Assembly (NCBI GenBank): GCA_023853785.1 | Contig: JAJIRX010000830.1 | Location: 24,537-88,536 of the forward strand | Direction: 5' to 3' | Origin: Psilocybe azurescens | Taxonomy: Eukaryota; Basidiomycota; Agaricomycetes; Agaricales; Agrocybaceae | DNA length: 64,000 nt | In this document: piece after piece, positions 21,100-30,650 of the stretch | Position numbering within the stretch: the stretch's first letter is position 1 | Layout of the letters: each line of letters begins with the position of its first letter | Position numbers and translations under genes: made by a program | The notes under the pieces: generated by a model | Seen by the model: the letters and a program-made list of their open reading frames with translations, nothing else | What the model was told of the DNA's origin: nothing | Database searches by the model: none

Positions 21100-23020
21100 C
21101 TAAGCAATTTTCACAGTCTGGATAAGGAAGCAGGCACAACGTCAGTCATCGAAACCAAAACAAACAATCTAGAAACGGAAACTTACCTTGGCATATAACG
21201 ACTCGACGACTTTGCTGATCTGCTCGAGGGTCTCGATGGCGGCTCCGTATGTGTTCTGTACGGGTGTTCAAGAGCGAGTGAGTGAACGGCGTACAAGGGG
21301 GGAGGGAAGGAGGAGGAGAAAGGAAAAAGAAAAGAAGACTTACATCGGCTTTCGGCTCGTCGTAGATGACGAGACACCCGCGACCCTGGTCCAACACGCC
21401 ATAGAGCACTTTATCAAGGATCATCTTCGACAGTCTGCCATGCAAAAAACAAAAAAAAGTCAACGCTGACATCCCACCAGACCAACGCAACGCAAATAAA
21501 AAAACGCACTTGGTCCATCGACCAACCGTGCCAGAGAAGTCCCGAAATCCCAAATGGTGATAATAAAAGCCGCGACTCACTGACCTGATACTCCCTCAAC
21601 ATCCCCTAAAACGCCCTCAAATCCCGCTTCTGGTGCGCGCGCGCGACGGCTCACATACTCTCCACGTCTCGCGAAGACGCGTACCGCAGGGCGAGGTTGA
21701 TGGTGAGCAGGGTGTTCACGTCTTCGGGTTGTTATTGGCGGTGCGGTGGCGGCAGTGATCGAGAAATGACTAGGTGGTGGAGGCAACGAGAAACGGCGTT
21801 CGCGTTGGTCAGGGAGAGAATTAGGGAAAGGCGGGATTGAATAGAATATAACGTCAGTTGCGATACGATGCATATGCATGAGGAAAAAAGGGAAAAACGG
21901 ACAAGGTAAAGCACGAGCATGAGCACGAGCACGATCGACGAAAGGCCGCACGAAAGAAACACAATACCCACCAAATTCAACATAGAATAATCTTGCACAA
22001 CAGCATATACTCCAGCTCCTTCAACGCCTTTCCCGCCCCCACTACCCCCTCTCACTACCCCCCCTCGATCTCGCCCAGCGCCGACAGTTTCTCAAACGCC
22101 TCAAAGAAATACGAGTACGCGGTGCTATAGTCCTTCTCTTCCGTATGGAGGATGTCGGACTGCAGATCGAGCTAGACTTGAAGGGAAGGCAGACAGTAGA
22201 TTGCATTGGCGGCTGTGCGGAAGGGTATTAGGGATGCCTGGGTGGGGTGGGGGTTAGCGTAAGTCTGAGTAGTTCGGAGACCGAGGAAGAGGAAGGAGAA
22301 AACGCAATACACCTTAGCCTTGGGCATCTTTCCCAGCCCGCGATACACCCGGCTCTCGAGGAGGTGCACCTCCGCGAGGATCATCTTGTTGTCGATCCGC
22401 TTGAGCTCTGTGAGCTGGGTATCGATGAGCGCAAGTGCAGGTTGGTACTGGCGGGACTCGAGTTATCTGTATGTATGTACGATAACTTAGCATACAAAAT
22501 CCAAAAACTGGAATTATGACAATGGGAGAGTGCACGCACAGTCCGACAAGCCGCGCTTCGAGACTGTGCTTGTGCTGCAGGAAAATACGCTTCTCCTGGT
22601 TGGCCCAGGCGATGCTGTCCGTCAGCGCTTTCATCTGCACTTTCTGGGAGTCGGGGATGGCGGCGAAGTAGTCCAGGAGCGTGCGGACTGCGCGGGGTGG
22701 TAATCAGAGATCAGATCGATGGAATAGAGAGAAGGAGGAGTAAGGACGTACTGAGCTTCGCAGTCTTGGCTTTGGCAGTAGACGACATGAACACCCGTGA
22801 GCGGTTGATGACCTCCGTCAGCCCCTCCGCGTACTTGTGTGCATGCATCTGTCAGTCAGCTCCATCCATGAAATGTACATAAGACCCGAAAGCGTACTTT
22901 TGATCACGATAGAGCTCGCTGAGCTTGACAAACGCCGCATCATGGTCCCTTAACCCCTCCCCACTCTGGCCGGTTTAAGTCGCTAGGATCTGCTTGTACA
23001 GCGCCTCAGGAGTGGAGGTG
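21100..23020 (-). pseudogene. 26S proteasome subunit RPN6 (PSMD11), copy A, inactivated
   Basis: Read on the minus strand: KLSELYRDQK near 22910, ALTDSIAWANQEKR near 22600, HSLEARL, a TPR-like block (LLESRVYRGLGKMPKAK..LQVxLDLQSDILHTEEKDY), then YASSRDVESM, LREYQ, MILDKVLYGVLDQGRGCLVIYDEPKAD, and the last exons TYGAAIETLEQISKVVESLYAK and TVKIA with stop at 21100. RPN6 is a lid subunit that clamps the proteasome core and base. Breaks: TGA and TAG within the SRDVESM...LREYQ exon (near 21610-21660), a TAA near the N-terminus, and complete loss of the PCI exon expected between LREYQ and KMILDK. Introns are still recognisable. Confidence 0.85.
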
Positions 23021-23054
23021 TACGCGTAAGCTTACGCACGCACAGGGCGACAGC

Positions 23055-23345
23055 AATGATGGTCCTTTGTTGTAGGCAGAGATGATGACGACCAGGTTGA
23101 TGTTCCGCTCGAGGATTGCGCGAGGATCTCGCCGGCTGTGTAGTGGACGGGTGGGTGAAGTGGAAGTGGTAAGGAAGAAGAAAAAGCAGAGGGAGGAAGA
23201 GAGAGGAGGACTGCGCGCCGAGGATAACACGTGTGGTGCTATCACCGCACTCCTCGTCCTAGGTCCTGCTGAGCTCGATCATGTTCTTCACGGCGGAGTG
23301 CGCGACATCGATCTCGCGCAGGCTCGCATTGCCATCGTTCGTTAG
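23055..23345 (-). pseudogene. chaperonin CCT3 (TCP-1 gamma) fragment, joined to RPN6
   Basis: The minus strand reads REIDVAHSAVKNMIELSRT, then an in-frame TAG, then DEECGD, an intron with GCGCGC at its start and CACAG at its end, and AxILERNINLVVIISAYNKG. This is the N-terminal apical-adjacent part of CCT3 and is related to, but more decayed than, 26.04-26.47 kb. It ends against RPN6 copy A without a spacer of its own, so the two pseudogenes are fused. Confidence 0.75.
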
Positions 23346-23578
23346 TCTGCATACATGAGGGAGAACAGGATTTGGATTGGGATTGGGATTAGTAACGGAT
23401 CAGGTCAGGGTTGGAACCAGAGTTATGGCGAGTAATCAGGGACTGAGGGTGATTCACGCACACAATTATCAGGAATAACAAATGCTTAATCACGTGATAT
23501 GTTGATTCTCTTCCAACGCCACCTCACCCATCTTTACAACGTCCCTCTGTCTTACTCTCCTAGTGAAGTTAACATCCA

Positions 23579-24012
23579 ATGTGAGTCCTTTCTGCTGTAG
23601 ATGCTACGCCAATGGCTCACATGCATATACCTTTAGGAGCTCGGCAGAGCAACCACAAGTTCAGGAGCAGGCTTTGTGGAAGCGTGGAGGCCCTGTTCCC
23701 GAGAAGGTGTTCGGTTTCATCTTCAGCCACAACCGCAAAATTGCCTGGGCAAATAAGCACAACATTGCGCCTGAGCAGCCGGAATATATCCGAGTTCAAT
23801 TGGCTTGGAATGCGATTGCGAAACAGCTCCCGACAGGACACCGACGCCTGGCACTCGTTCACGACGATAAATCTCCTGTAATCTGCCTGGTCATTGCAAA
23901 CAACAAATCCGAGACAGAGATGGCGAAAACGAAGGATCAGGCCCTTATCAAGGCGTTTCAGAAAGTAGTAGGGGAAGAGAGACAGCCACAGTGGTTCCGC
24001 CAGACTTTTTGA
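23579..24012 (+). CDS. small hypothetical protein, 125 aa, start codon split by an intron
   Basis: Exon 1 contributes AT (23579-23580), the intron runs 23581-23636 (GTGAGT...CTTTAG, 56 nt), and exon 2 starts with G at 23637. This gives ATG then SSAEQPQVQEQALWKRGG and an unbroken frame to TGA at 24010-24012. The spliced length is a multiple of three. Without splicing the frame opens on an unlikely Cys-rich leader. No signal peptide or membrane span; KVFGFIFSHNRKIAWANKHNI and VICLVIANNKSETEMAKTK stand out. Possibly related to the gene at 19602-19943. Function unknown. Confidence 0.55.
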
Positions 24013-25598
24013 GCCTCGTTACCCATACATTATCGCCTCATGACCCATTAATGCATTTCATTAACTAGCATGCTACCTAAAAACTCCTAATCCTATCTAC
24101 CATACTCGTCTTTAATGAACATGAGAATATGAACACTCAGAATTGTGCATACGGGTAAGCGGAGGTGTCGGACTTGAAGGGAAGTTCTACAGTCATAGAC
24201 CTAGATTCAACAGAGGTTGCGTGCCGATATGATCCTGGTGCGGTTGAGAATGGACGAACCAAGAAGAAACGAAAAAAAGCAAGGAGATGGTGGTGGTTGA
24301 GAGGAAAGGTAGGTGGATCTGGCGTCGTTGATTTGGGTTATGGGGCACTTTTGATAAGAGTAGGGTAGGGTGGGTCACCGCGGGTGGTGGTAAGGCAGGC
24401 TGGCGGTAGGCTGGTACAATATTACAGGGCCCTTGAAAAAGCGAAGTTGACTTAATCCTACAAAATCATTCGGGTCAGTGTCTGAACTTGAATAGTTAGC
24501 ATACGATATTTCGGGGATACATAGGTGCAAAATTCCGAACGCCCGCTCCGCCAAACAGAATCTGTCTTCCATGATAACATATCATCGAAAGATTCATTAT
24601 TACGCTGAGAACTATATCTCATTTTCTTAAAACACGAAAGGATGCGTTTACTTCTACGTAGAGAAGGATATGCCCCAGAACAAGGGCAAACTACGATTGG
24701 GGATATGCGACGAGCCCTCTGATTTCGATGCTCATGTCGAACAGCTCATCGGAGCTATAGGCTTGTCCAGGCCTCGTTGGCTCTTAGAAAAATCTCCCCT
24801 ATCGCCATCGACTTGGCTTTGATTTCTCATCGTAATGTTATTCACGACACTACACAATTCCAGCAGCATAATATAGAATATAATAATACAGAATTACAAC
24901 ATTAAGCGTAGACGAAAGACGAGATCAGCTCAGATTGCTATACATGTTTCGCAATTGCATCACCCATATGTGCTTGATCACGAACATAAAGGTGAAGGTA
25001 GTAGGATGATGATGGAGAATCGAGCTTGAAGAAAGCCGCTCCAATTTCATCACACCTCCACATCCGCTCTGGACTTGATATCACGATCATCTATTGTCGG
25101 GGGCTCTCGTCCAGTGGATGTAGTGCCAGCACTTGCGCTATCCGATCTGGACATCTCCGTTTCGTTGACTTTAATTCGCAACTAACAGTTTAATCCATCA
25201 GGAATCGGCGTCACTGCGTTTCGGTAACCTTGTGCAACACAAAGGGCTCGAAGTATGCGGAACGCATGAAAGAGATGGACAGTCGGATGGAACGTGCGTT
25301 AAGGCTGAGGTGCTGAAAATAAGAATGAGGAACTATATAAAGGTGAGAAGATGCATCGACTTACGTAGCGAGAAAAGAGTTGGCGTAGACTAATCGTGCA
25401 GAAACTTCGTAAGAGAACGGAAGGCGATGGTATAGAGAAATAAAGACGCATACATTTGCTGATGACGAAGTGGATTCCCAAGAACATCAGATTCGTGTGC
25501 ATGGAGGCGTGAGTGTGTGTTGCTCGAGGGCTGCGGTGCGGGTGGGTGGTGTTATTAATATCAACATACGAACGAAGGCGAAGGAAAGAGCAGCAGAA
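24013..25598. other. no gene recognised
   Basis: About 1.6 kb with short open frames on both strands but no domain and no splice-supported gene. The stretch after 25300 runs into the decayed 3' end of CCT3. Confidence 0.45.
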
Positions 25599-26745
25599 AA
25601 ACACACCGGACACCCCCTTCTCCATAACGACCAAATATGGCTTTAACTCCAACAACCTTTCACACAACCCCTTACCTGCTCCACCTCGATCTCCTGAGCG
25701 CGCGCCCAGTCCCTGAACTCCATGTTCGTCTAGCTCTCGCGCTTCTTGTACTCAAGCGGGAGGTCGAGCAGGATGATGCGCCGCCGCATGGCGGGGTGCG
25801 TAACGTCTGTGTTGAGGAGTACGCCCGAGAGCACGCGCGATTCTTCGATATCGCCGCCCGGGATCTTCTCGACGCGTGCATATCTCTTCATATCAGCATT
25901 CGTCTGCCTATGCACACGGCCCTGCCTGTCTCTGCCCATGCCCTCCCCCGCCGCAGCTGCAGCACGGGCGCGACACCATGGCCGTGGCTTACACCGACAG
26001 TACACACTGCCTGCAATGCGAGCGCACACATTATATCCGACTAAAACCTGAATAACTTGGCGCCGATGAATGTCTTGAAAAGGTCGAGAGTTTGCGCGTC
26101 GTTGGCGGTGTCGATGGGGACGGAGATGCGCTGGATGATGGAGAGCACCTCGGCGAGGGCTTTGTTGTAGGCGGAGATGATGACGACCGGATGAATGTCC
26201 CGCCCGAGCTGGGAGAGGAGCTGGGAGAGGGGCTGCGCGAGGATCTCGCCGACTGTGCAGTGAGTGGAGTAACGGGAGAGAGGGGGAGAGGGAGTTGAGT
26301 GAGAGAGGAAAAAGAAGGGAGGGGGCGACTGCGCACCGAGGATGATAACACTGGGGTGTCGTCGCCGCACTCTTCGTCCTGGGTCCTGCTGAGCTCGATC
26401 ATGTTCTTCGCGGCGGGGTGTGTGACGTCGATCTCGCGCAGGATCACGTTGCCGGCGTGTGTCAGTCTGCACGCATGAGGGAGAACAGGAACAGGATTGG
26501 GATTAAAAACGGGATGAGGTCAAGGTCGGAATCAGAATTATAGCATTGGGATAATGAAAAAGAGAGGAATGACGCACAGGATACCACCCATGCGATTGAG
26601 GATCATATTGAGCATGGCTTTGTGGCCCAGACACTCTGCGACCTCTGCACGTCACCATCGCCATCACGATCTTTAGTGGTGCTGGCCAAGGATAAGATGC
26701 AGGGAAGCGCACCTTTGCAGCGGTGATGTTGGATGGGTATCTGCC
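25599..26745 (-). pseudogene. chaperonin subunit CCT3 (TCP-1 gamma), inactivated
   Basis: Minus-strand exons in order: SNITAAK (26740), VAECLGHKAMLNMILNRMGGI, NVILREIDVTHPAAKNMIELSRTQDEECGD (26460-26360), GEILAQPL..RDIHPVVIISAYNKALAEVLSIIQRISVPIDTANDAQ (26270-26060), KRYARVEKIPGGDIEESRVLSG, DVTHPAMRRRIILLDLPLEYKKRESQTNMEF, and ERLLELKPYLVVMEKGVS (25610). CCT3 is one of eight subunits of the cytosolic TRiC chaperonin that folds actin and tubulin. Here one base is lost in the DGTTSVII region (near 26350), an LSQL is duplicated, and a shift lies near 25680. The ATP-hydrolysing and C-terminal regions are missing. Confidence 0.85.
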
Positions 26746-27299
26746 CCTACACCAACTAAATAGACCAGGAACGCTAATGACGATTAAGAATAAACATATT
26801 TTGAGTCGGGTCGGAAGAAATGGGCCGGAAGCAAAGAACAAGCACACCGGAACCACACGGCGATAAAATTTGGATCGGAGCTTGAATAAATGTTCCCCCA
26901 ATCGTCTGCGCTACCTGAGTGGTATTACACTGCGGCTATCAATCCCATGCTATGACTTCAATTGCAAGTTGTATACGAGATTTATTTATGAGCCTGTTAT
27001 TACCCTTCTCGTGCTCCTAATAACAAGCCACGCCACCTGCACAGTCAGTGCCATTCCCTAACTCAGGTTACACAAATATAATCGTCAGAAAGAGATACGG
27101 AACTACGTATCGCAACAATGATCAGTACGGACTTGATATAATACTGAACTTTTGCGTAGGGAGATTATATCACGCTGAATTATGGAACCACCATGGAGAC
27201 ATTATAAAGCACGAATGCGAGTGGGTACGCTGCGGCCGAATCCAGCACCGACATCACCATATGCTTGAATATTCTTTGCAGGCCGGACGGTATTATGCA
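26746..27299. other. no gene recognised
   Basis: The plus-strand open frame at 27048-27314 is His- and Tyr-rich without a domain and partly overlaps the minus-strand gene fragment downstream. Not called. Confidence 0.4.
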
Positions 27300-27720
27300 T
27301 ATGCTGAAGACTAAAATATTTTGCTAATGTGGAAGGCATGGCTGTGCCTAGTGAGATGAACGTAAGACCACTTTTCATGTTATTGAGGAGATTGCGGTTC
27401 GTATAGGTGGATGGGTTGGTAAACAGCCCTGCTAAAACCATCACAGCATCTAAGAGACCCATAATAGCATGAAAAGCGATTAATAGGAGTGTGTATGCGG
27501 AGTATAAGCTCTGCAACAAAAATTAATAGCGGGACCCAACACGAACTTCCCCAGATATTATCGCACCTCAATATCTGTGAAGAACGTAGAGACATAAAAT
27601 ATACAGTGATGTCTTTATTAACTACTGACCAGCAGTCCGTCTGATACGATAAGCGCAGAAAAGAACAGAAACTCATCGAGTATAGACATGCACGACAGGC
27701 CTGCTCTCAGCATCTCGAAG
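27300..27720 (-). pseudogene. multi-pass membrane protein fragment
   Basis: On the minus strand ILDEFLFFSALIVSDGLLV is followed by an intron (GTCAGT...TTCACAG), ILRCDNIWGSSCWVPLLIFVAELI, and after a frame change LYSAYTLLLIAFHAIMGLLDAVMVLAGLF with a soluble tail. Three hydrophobic segments with SDGLLVxRC between them resemble the large Agaricomycete family of seven-span hypothetical proteins, but only the middle of one is present. Both ends appear truncated. Function unknown. Confidence 0.4.
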
Positions 27721-28421
27721 ATGAATTCCCGCGTGTCTCCATTTCCCAAGCCCGCCCACTCGCGCGTGGGATTCAAGTAACCTTGAGGCGACTTTGAAGA
27801 GAACAGGAGAAGAGAGGTCCGGCCGCATCATTCTTCAGTCTTCAGCCAGCAGCCTTCCGTCTGAATGGTGCTCACCGATTCGAGGTTCGTGCTGTATGTA
27901 AATGAATGTACGGTCGCATATATCCGAATCAGACAATTAAAGCGGAGGCTAATCTTCAGCTTATTGGCGTCAACGCCTATCTCGAACCTACGGTGTTGGA
28001 GCGGAACTTCTCGGTGGAAAAGAAACTGATTTGGACGGATGGTTTAGGCTCACGTATTGCCTATGCTCTTAACATATCGGATCAGAGTTAGTGCTCAAAT
28101 ATTCTTGCAGTACATCGTTTCTTCAGGGATCCTCTAGTCTCATACTATATCATTTACTTCATGAACCTTCGGTACTGTGCCAGATGTTGATATACTATTA
28201 ATACCATCAGTCTCAGCGTCCCATCCTCCTTAGGATGAAACGTCGAGACTATAGATATACCGGCAAGGGATGTGGTTCACGTCATTTTAGTATCGGAATA
28301 AATTTTATCTCGTAACGCATCTCCAGCGAAACGAAGAACGCAATATATTACGTTGATACCTAACGATCTAGGTCCTCATAAATGCGACCCATAACATATC
28401 CACAAGCTCAGCAATTCAGTT
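27721..28421. other. no gene recognised
   Basis: A short plus-strand open frame at 27906-28091 shows no domain. The end probably contains the leader of the C2 gene. Confidence 0.35.
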
Positions 28422-29125
28422 ATGCCAGAACTCTTACGCATGCTTAGTACAGATGCCCTGTTGAAAGTAAGTCAGCTTTAATCGACTGTCGCAACACATA
28501 ATCTCAGGATACACCGAGAGCTTCAGCGGGGTTCGTGCAGCCTTCGCCTGCGCTAGCACCAACGTCGACGAGCAGGTTTAACCCTAAGAAGCTTCTTAGG
28601 AAATTTCCTGGGTTATGCGGGAGGAGGGACAGGGCAGGCGCCTACATCCCCTGCTGTGGATGTACAAGGGAATCTCGTGCCGCCTGTGCGAAGCGGGCAA
28701 GGAGTGATGTGGGGTTATCGGAGAAGAAGGCGGATATGGAGAAAGAGAATGAGGAGGAGCGGAGGAGCAGGTTTGGCCAGCGATGGCTCAAGGGAAGTGG
28801 AAGCGGGAGCGGGAACGTCATCTTCGGGGGTAGTGGGAGTGATACGGGTGTTGTCGCTGGTGGATCGGGGGTAGGGGCAGGGGCCAGCAGGAGGCCGGCG
28901 AAGCTGCGAGACGCGAGAAGGAGGAAGAGCAATTTCGAGTTCAAGGGCGTTAAGAACAATATTGTGGGTATCGTCATGCTGGAGATCCAGGGCGCGGATG
29001 ATCTGCACAGGCTGGCCGACAGTAGGCTGATAATTTACTTATCGAATCTATTCTTAACATTAGCATGTGGACGAAGCAGGGTATTAATAGCATACTCTAT
29101 TCATGCATCTAATCCATATCACTGA
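28422..29125 (+). pseudogene. truncated C2-domain protein, likely N-terminus of a phosphatidylserine decarboxylase-like gene
   Basis: Two exons: 28422-28466 and, after a 41 nt intron with GTAAGT and CTCAG ends, 28508 onward, in phase. The product has a Ser/Arg-rich disordered N-terminus, a Gly/Ser-rich spacer (SGSGSGN...), then FKGVKNNIVGIVMLEIQGADDLHRLAD. That is the first strand of a C2 domain, as found in fungal C2-containing phosphatidylserine decarboxylases. The frame leaves the C2 pattern right after LAD and soon stops, so the calcium loops and the catalytic decarboxylase part are absent. The assignment to that enzyme is inferred from the C2 start alone. Confidence 0.5.
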
Positions 29126-29738
29126 AATGTTGTTTTGATGCCTATCTCTCCTTTCGCCACAAAATATTCAATCTACTCCATAATAAGGTACGGAAGAATC
29201 TTATAACCCCAACTAGCATGATCGCGACGTCAAAGGAAAATGCGTGGGGTCCTTCAGTGGGTGAGACGAGACTTACAGGCATCAATTCATCCTGCATGCA
29301 CATGGACACAGAAATGCAAGGTTATTTCTATCCTGGCAGCCGTCGGTGGAAATAGAAAGCCAACTAGAGTAACACTTTCAGTCATCGTGTACTGCGGATT
29401 CTGTCTTCATCAACCAAATACAACTATAAATTTATGATGCGTGCTTTCTGATGATACAGCATAAATTGGGAAGTCGTAATTATAGAGCCTACTCGTATCA
29501 TGCTGTACAGAGACGCCGTATGCGATACAAAGTCTAATAATATAACTCAAAGTTGTATCAGAGTTCAACATGTCGGAGTTCTGTTTCCAACGAAGACCCC
29601 GTGTCGCCTTTGGTCAAAATGCTCCTGGCGACCTGTTCTAAGTTCGCTATCGCCTGCAATCAAACGAGCGCAGGGTGTAGTCGAATCAATATTGATGAAG
29701 TTGATAGGCATCTAATTTGTGAATGGACTCTGCCTCTA
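29126..29738. other. no gene recognised
   Basis: Intergenic sequence up to the target duplication of the KDZ element; no domain or RNA seen. Confidence 0.45.
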
Positions 29739-29746
29739 GACTCTAA
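29739..29746 (+). repeat. target site duplication, left (GACTCTAA)
   Basis: GACTCTAA stands directly before the KDZ element and again directly after it at 43805-43812. Zisupton-type elements are known to duplicate 8 bp on insertion. Confidence 0.9.
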
Positions 29747-30198
29747 CACATAGGGAAGTTACATTGTAGCGAGTGACTCGGTCCATAGAACGCTTACAAT
29801 GTATACGAGTCACTCGATGCCAATGAATTCTATGGAAAGCATTTATACCTAATAGAGTAATGGACCATACAATATAGCAGCTGATTCAGTGCTACGAATG
29901 TATACATATAAGCATGCTGCTACCCATCTCGGGCTACGACCATTAAAGTTGTCGGGTCGGCCCCGTCTATCTCGGTCAATTGCCGACATAAAATATGTAT
30001 TGCATTGTGCTACGTTAGCTATCATGAGAAGCAACATATGCCACTTTTTAAAAGTATTTCGTAAAATTTGCGTATGTTACTACATTATTATTAAGCTCAA
30101 GCTGCTACTAAAATTCCGAGATCGGCCCCGATGTCTATCTGCCGGTCGACCTTCTACTTTAATACGGCTCGGGCCCGATATTACACACCCCGTTACCA
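29747..30198 (+). repeat. left TIR of the KDZ element
   Basis: Inverted copy of 43353-43804 with about 5% differences by eye. It holds two interlocked inverted repeats near the tip: CGAGTGACTCG (29770) with CGAGTCACTCG (29806), and TACATTGTA (29760) with TACAATGTA (29795). It also carries three CGG-N2-CCG sites. The open frame seen in both TIRs is not a gene. Confidence 0.95.
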
Positions 30199-30650
30199 CG
30201 TTTAGTAAAAATGTGTATTGAAAAATAACTACATATAGCACACAAGTCATTGAACAGAGAAATTGTTCTAAACGGAAGCGGGTTGCGGCCGAACAAATTT
30301 GCGGTCGGCCACGATAATTGTCGGCCTAAATAGCGAATTGCACCACATTGTTCGAACATAAGTCAACGACATTAATGACTTCTCGAAATTGATGTCATCT
30401 ATTTCTATATGTAAGACTTTGTTACCCAACTCGGGGAGCGGCCGGTCAAACGATGATATCGGCCCCGTAGGGAATCAACCATGTGTTGACCACAATGGTC
30501 TGTTGAGCTGAGAATATATTCAGTATATATGTGCTGTGCAGTGAAGTAGGCCAATAAAATTTCTGATGAGCTACATATAAGCTTTAAATTGGTAGGCAGA
30601 CCGGTCGTGTAGATACAGTAGGCCTCGTAGAATGTCAGGTATGAAAATAT

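Noticed and set aside
24640..24840. Plus-strand stretch reading MPQNKGKLRLGICDEPSDFD considered as an eIF1A or dehydrogenase start
   Set aside because: Only the first residues look suggestive; the frame stops soon and no further motif follows.
27048..27314. His/Tyr-rich open frame on the plus strand
   Set aside because: Partly antisense to a better supported membrane-protein fragment; no domain.
29889..30221. Open frame present in both TIRs of the KDZ element with nearly the same protein
   Set aside because: Similarity follows from the TIRs being copies; no start context, no splice sites, no domain, and changes are not biased to silent positions as far as seen.
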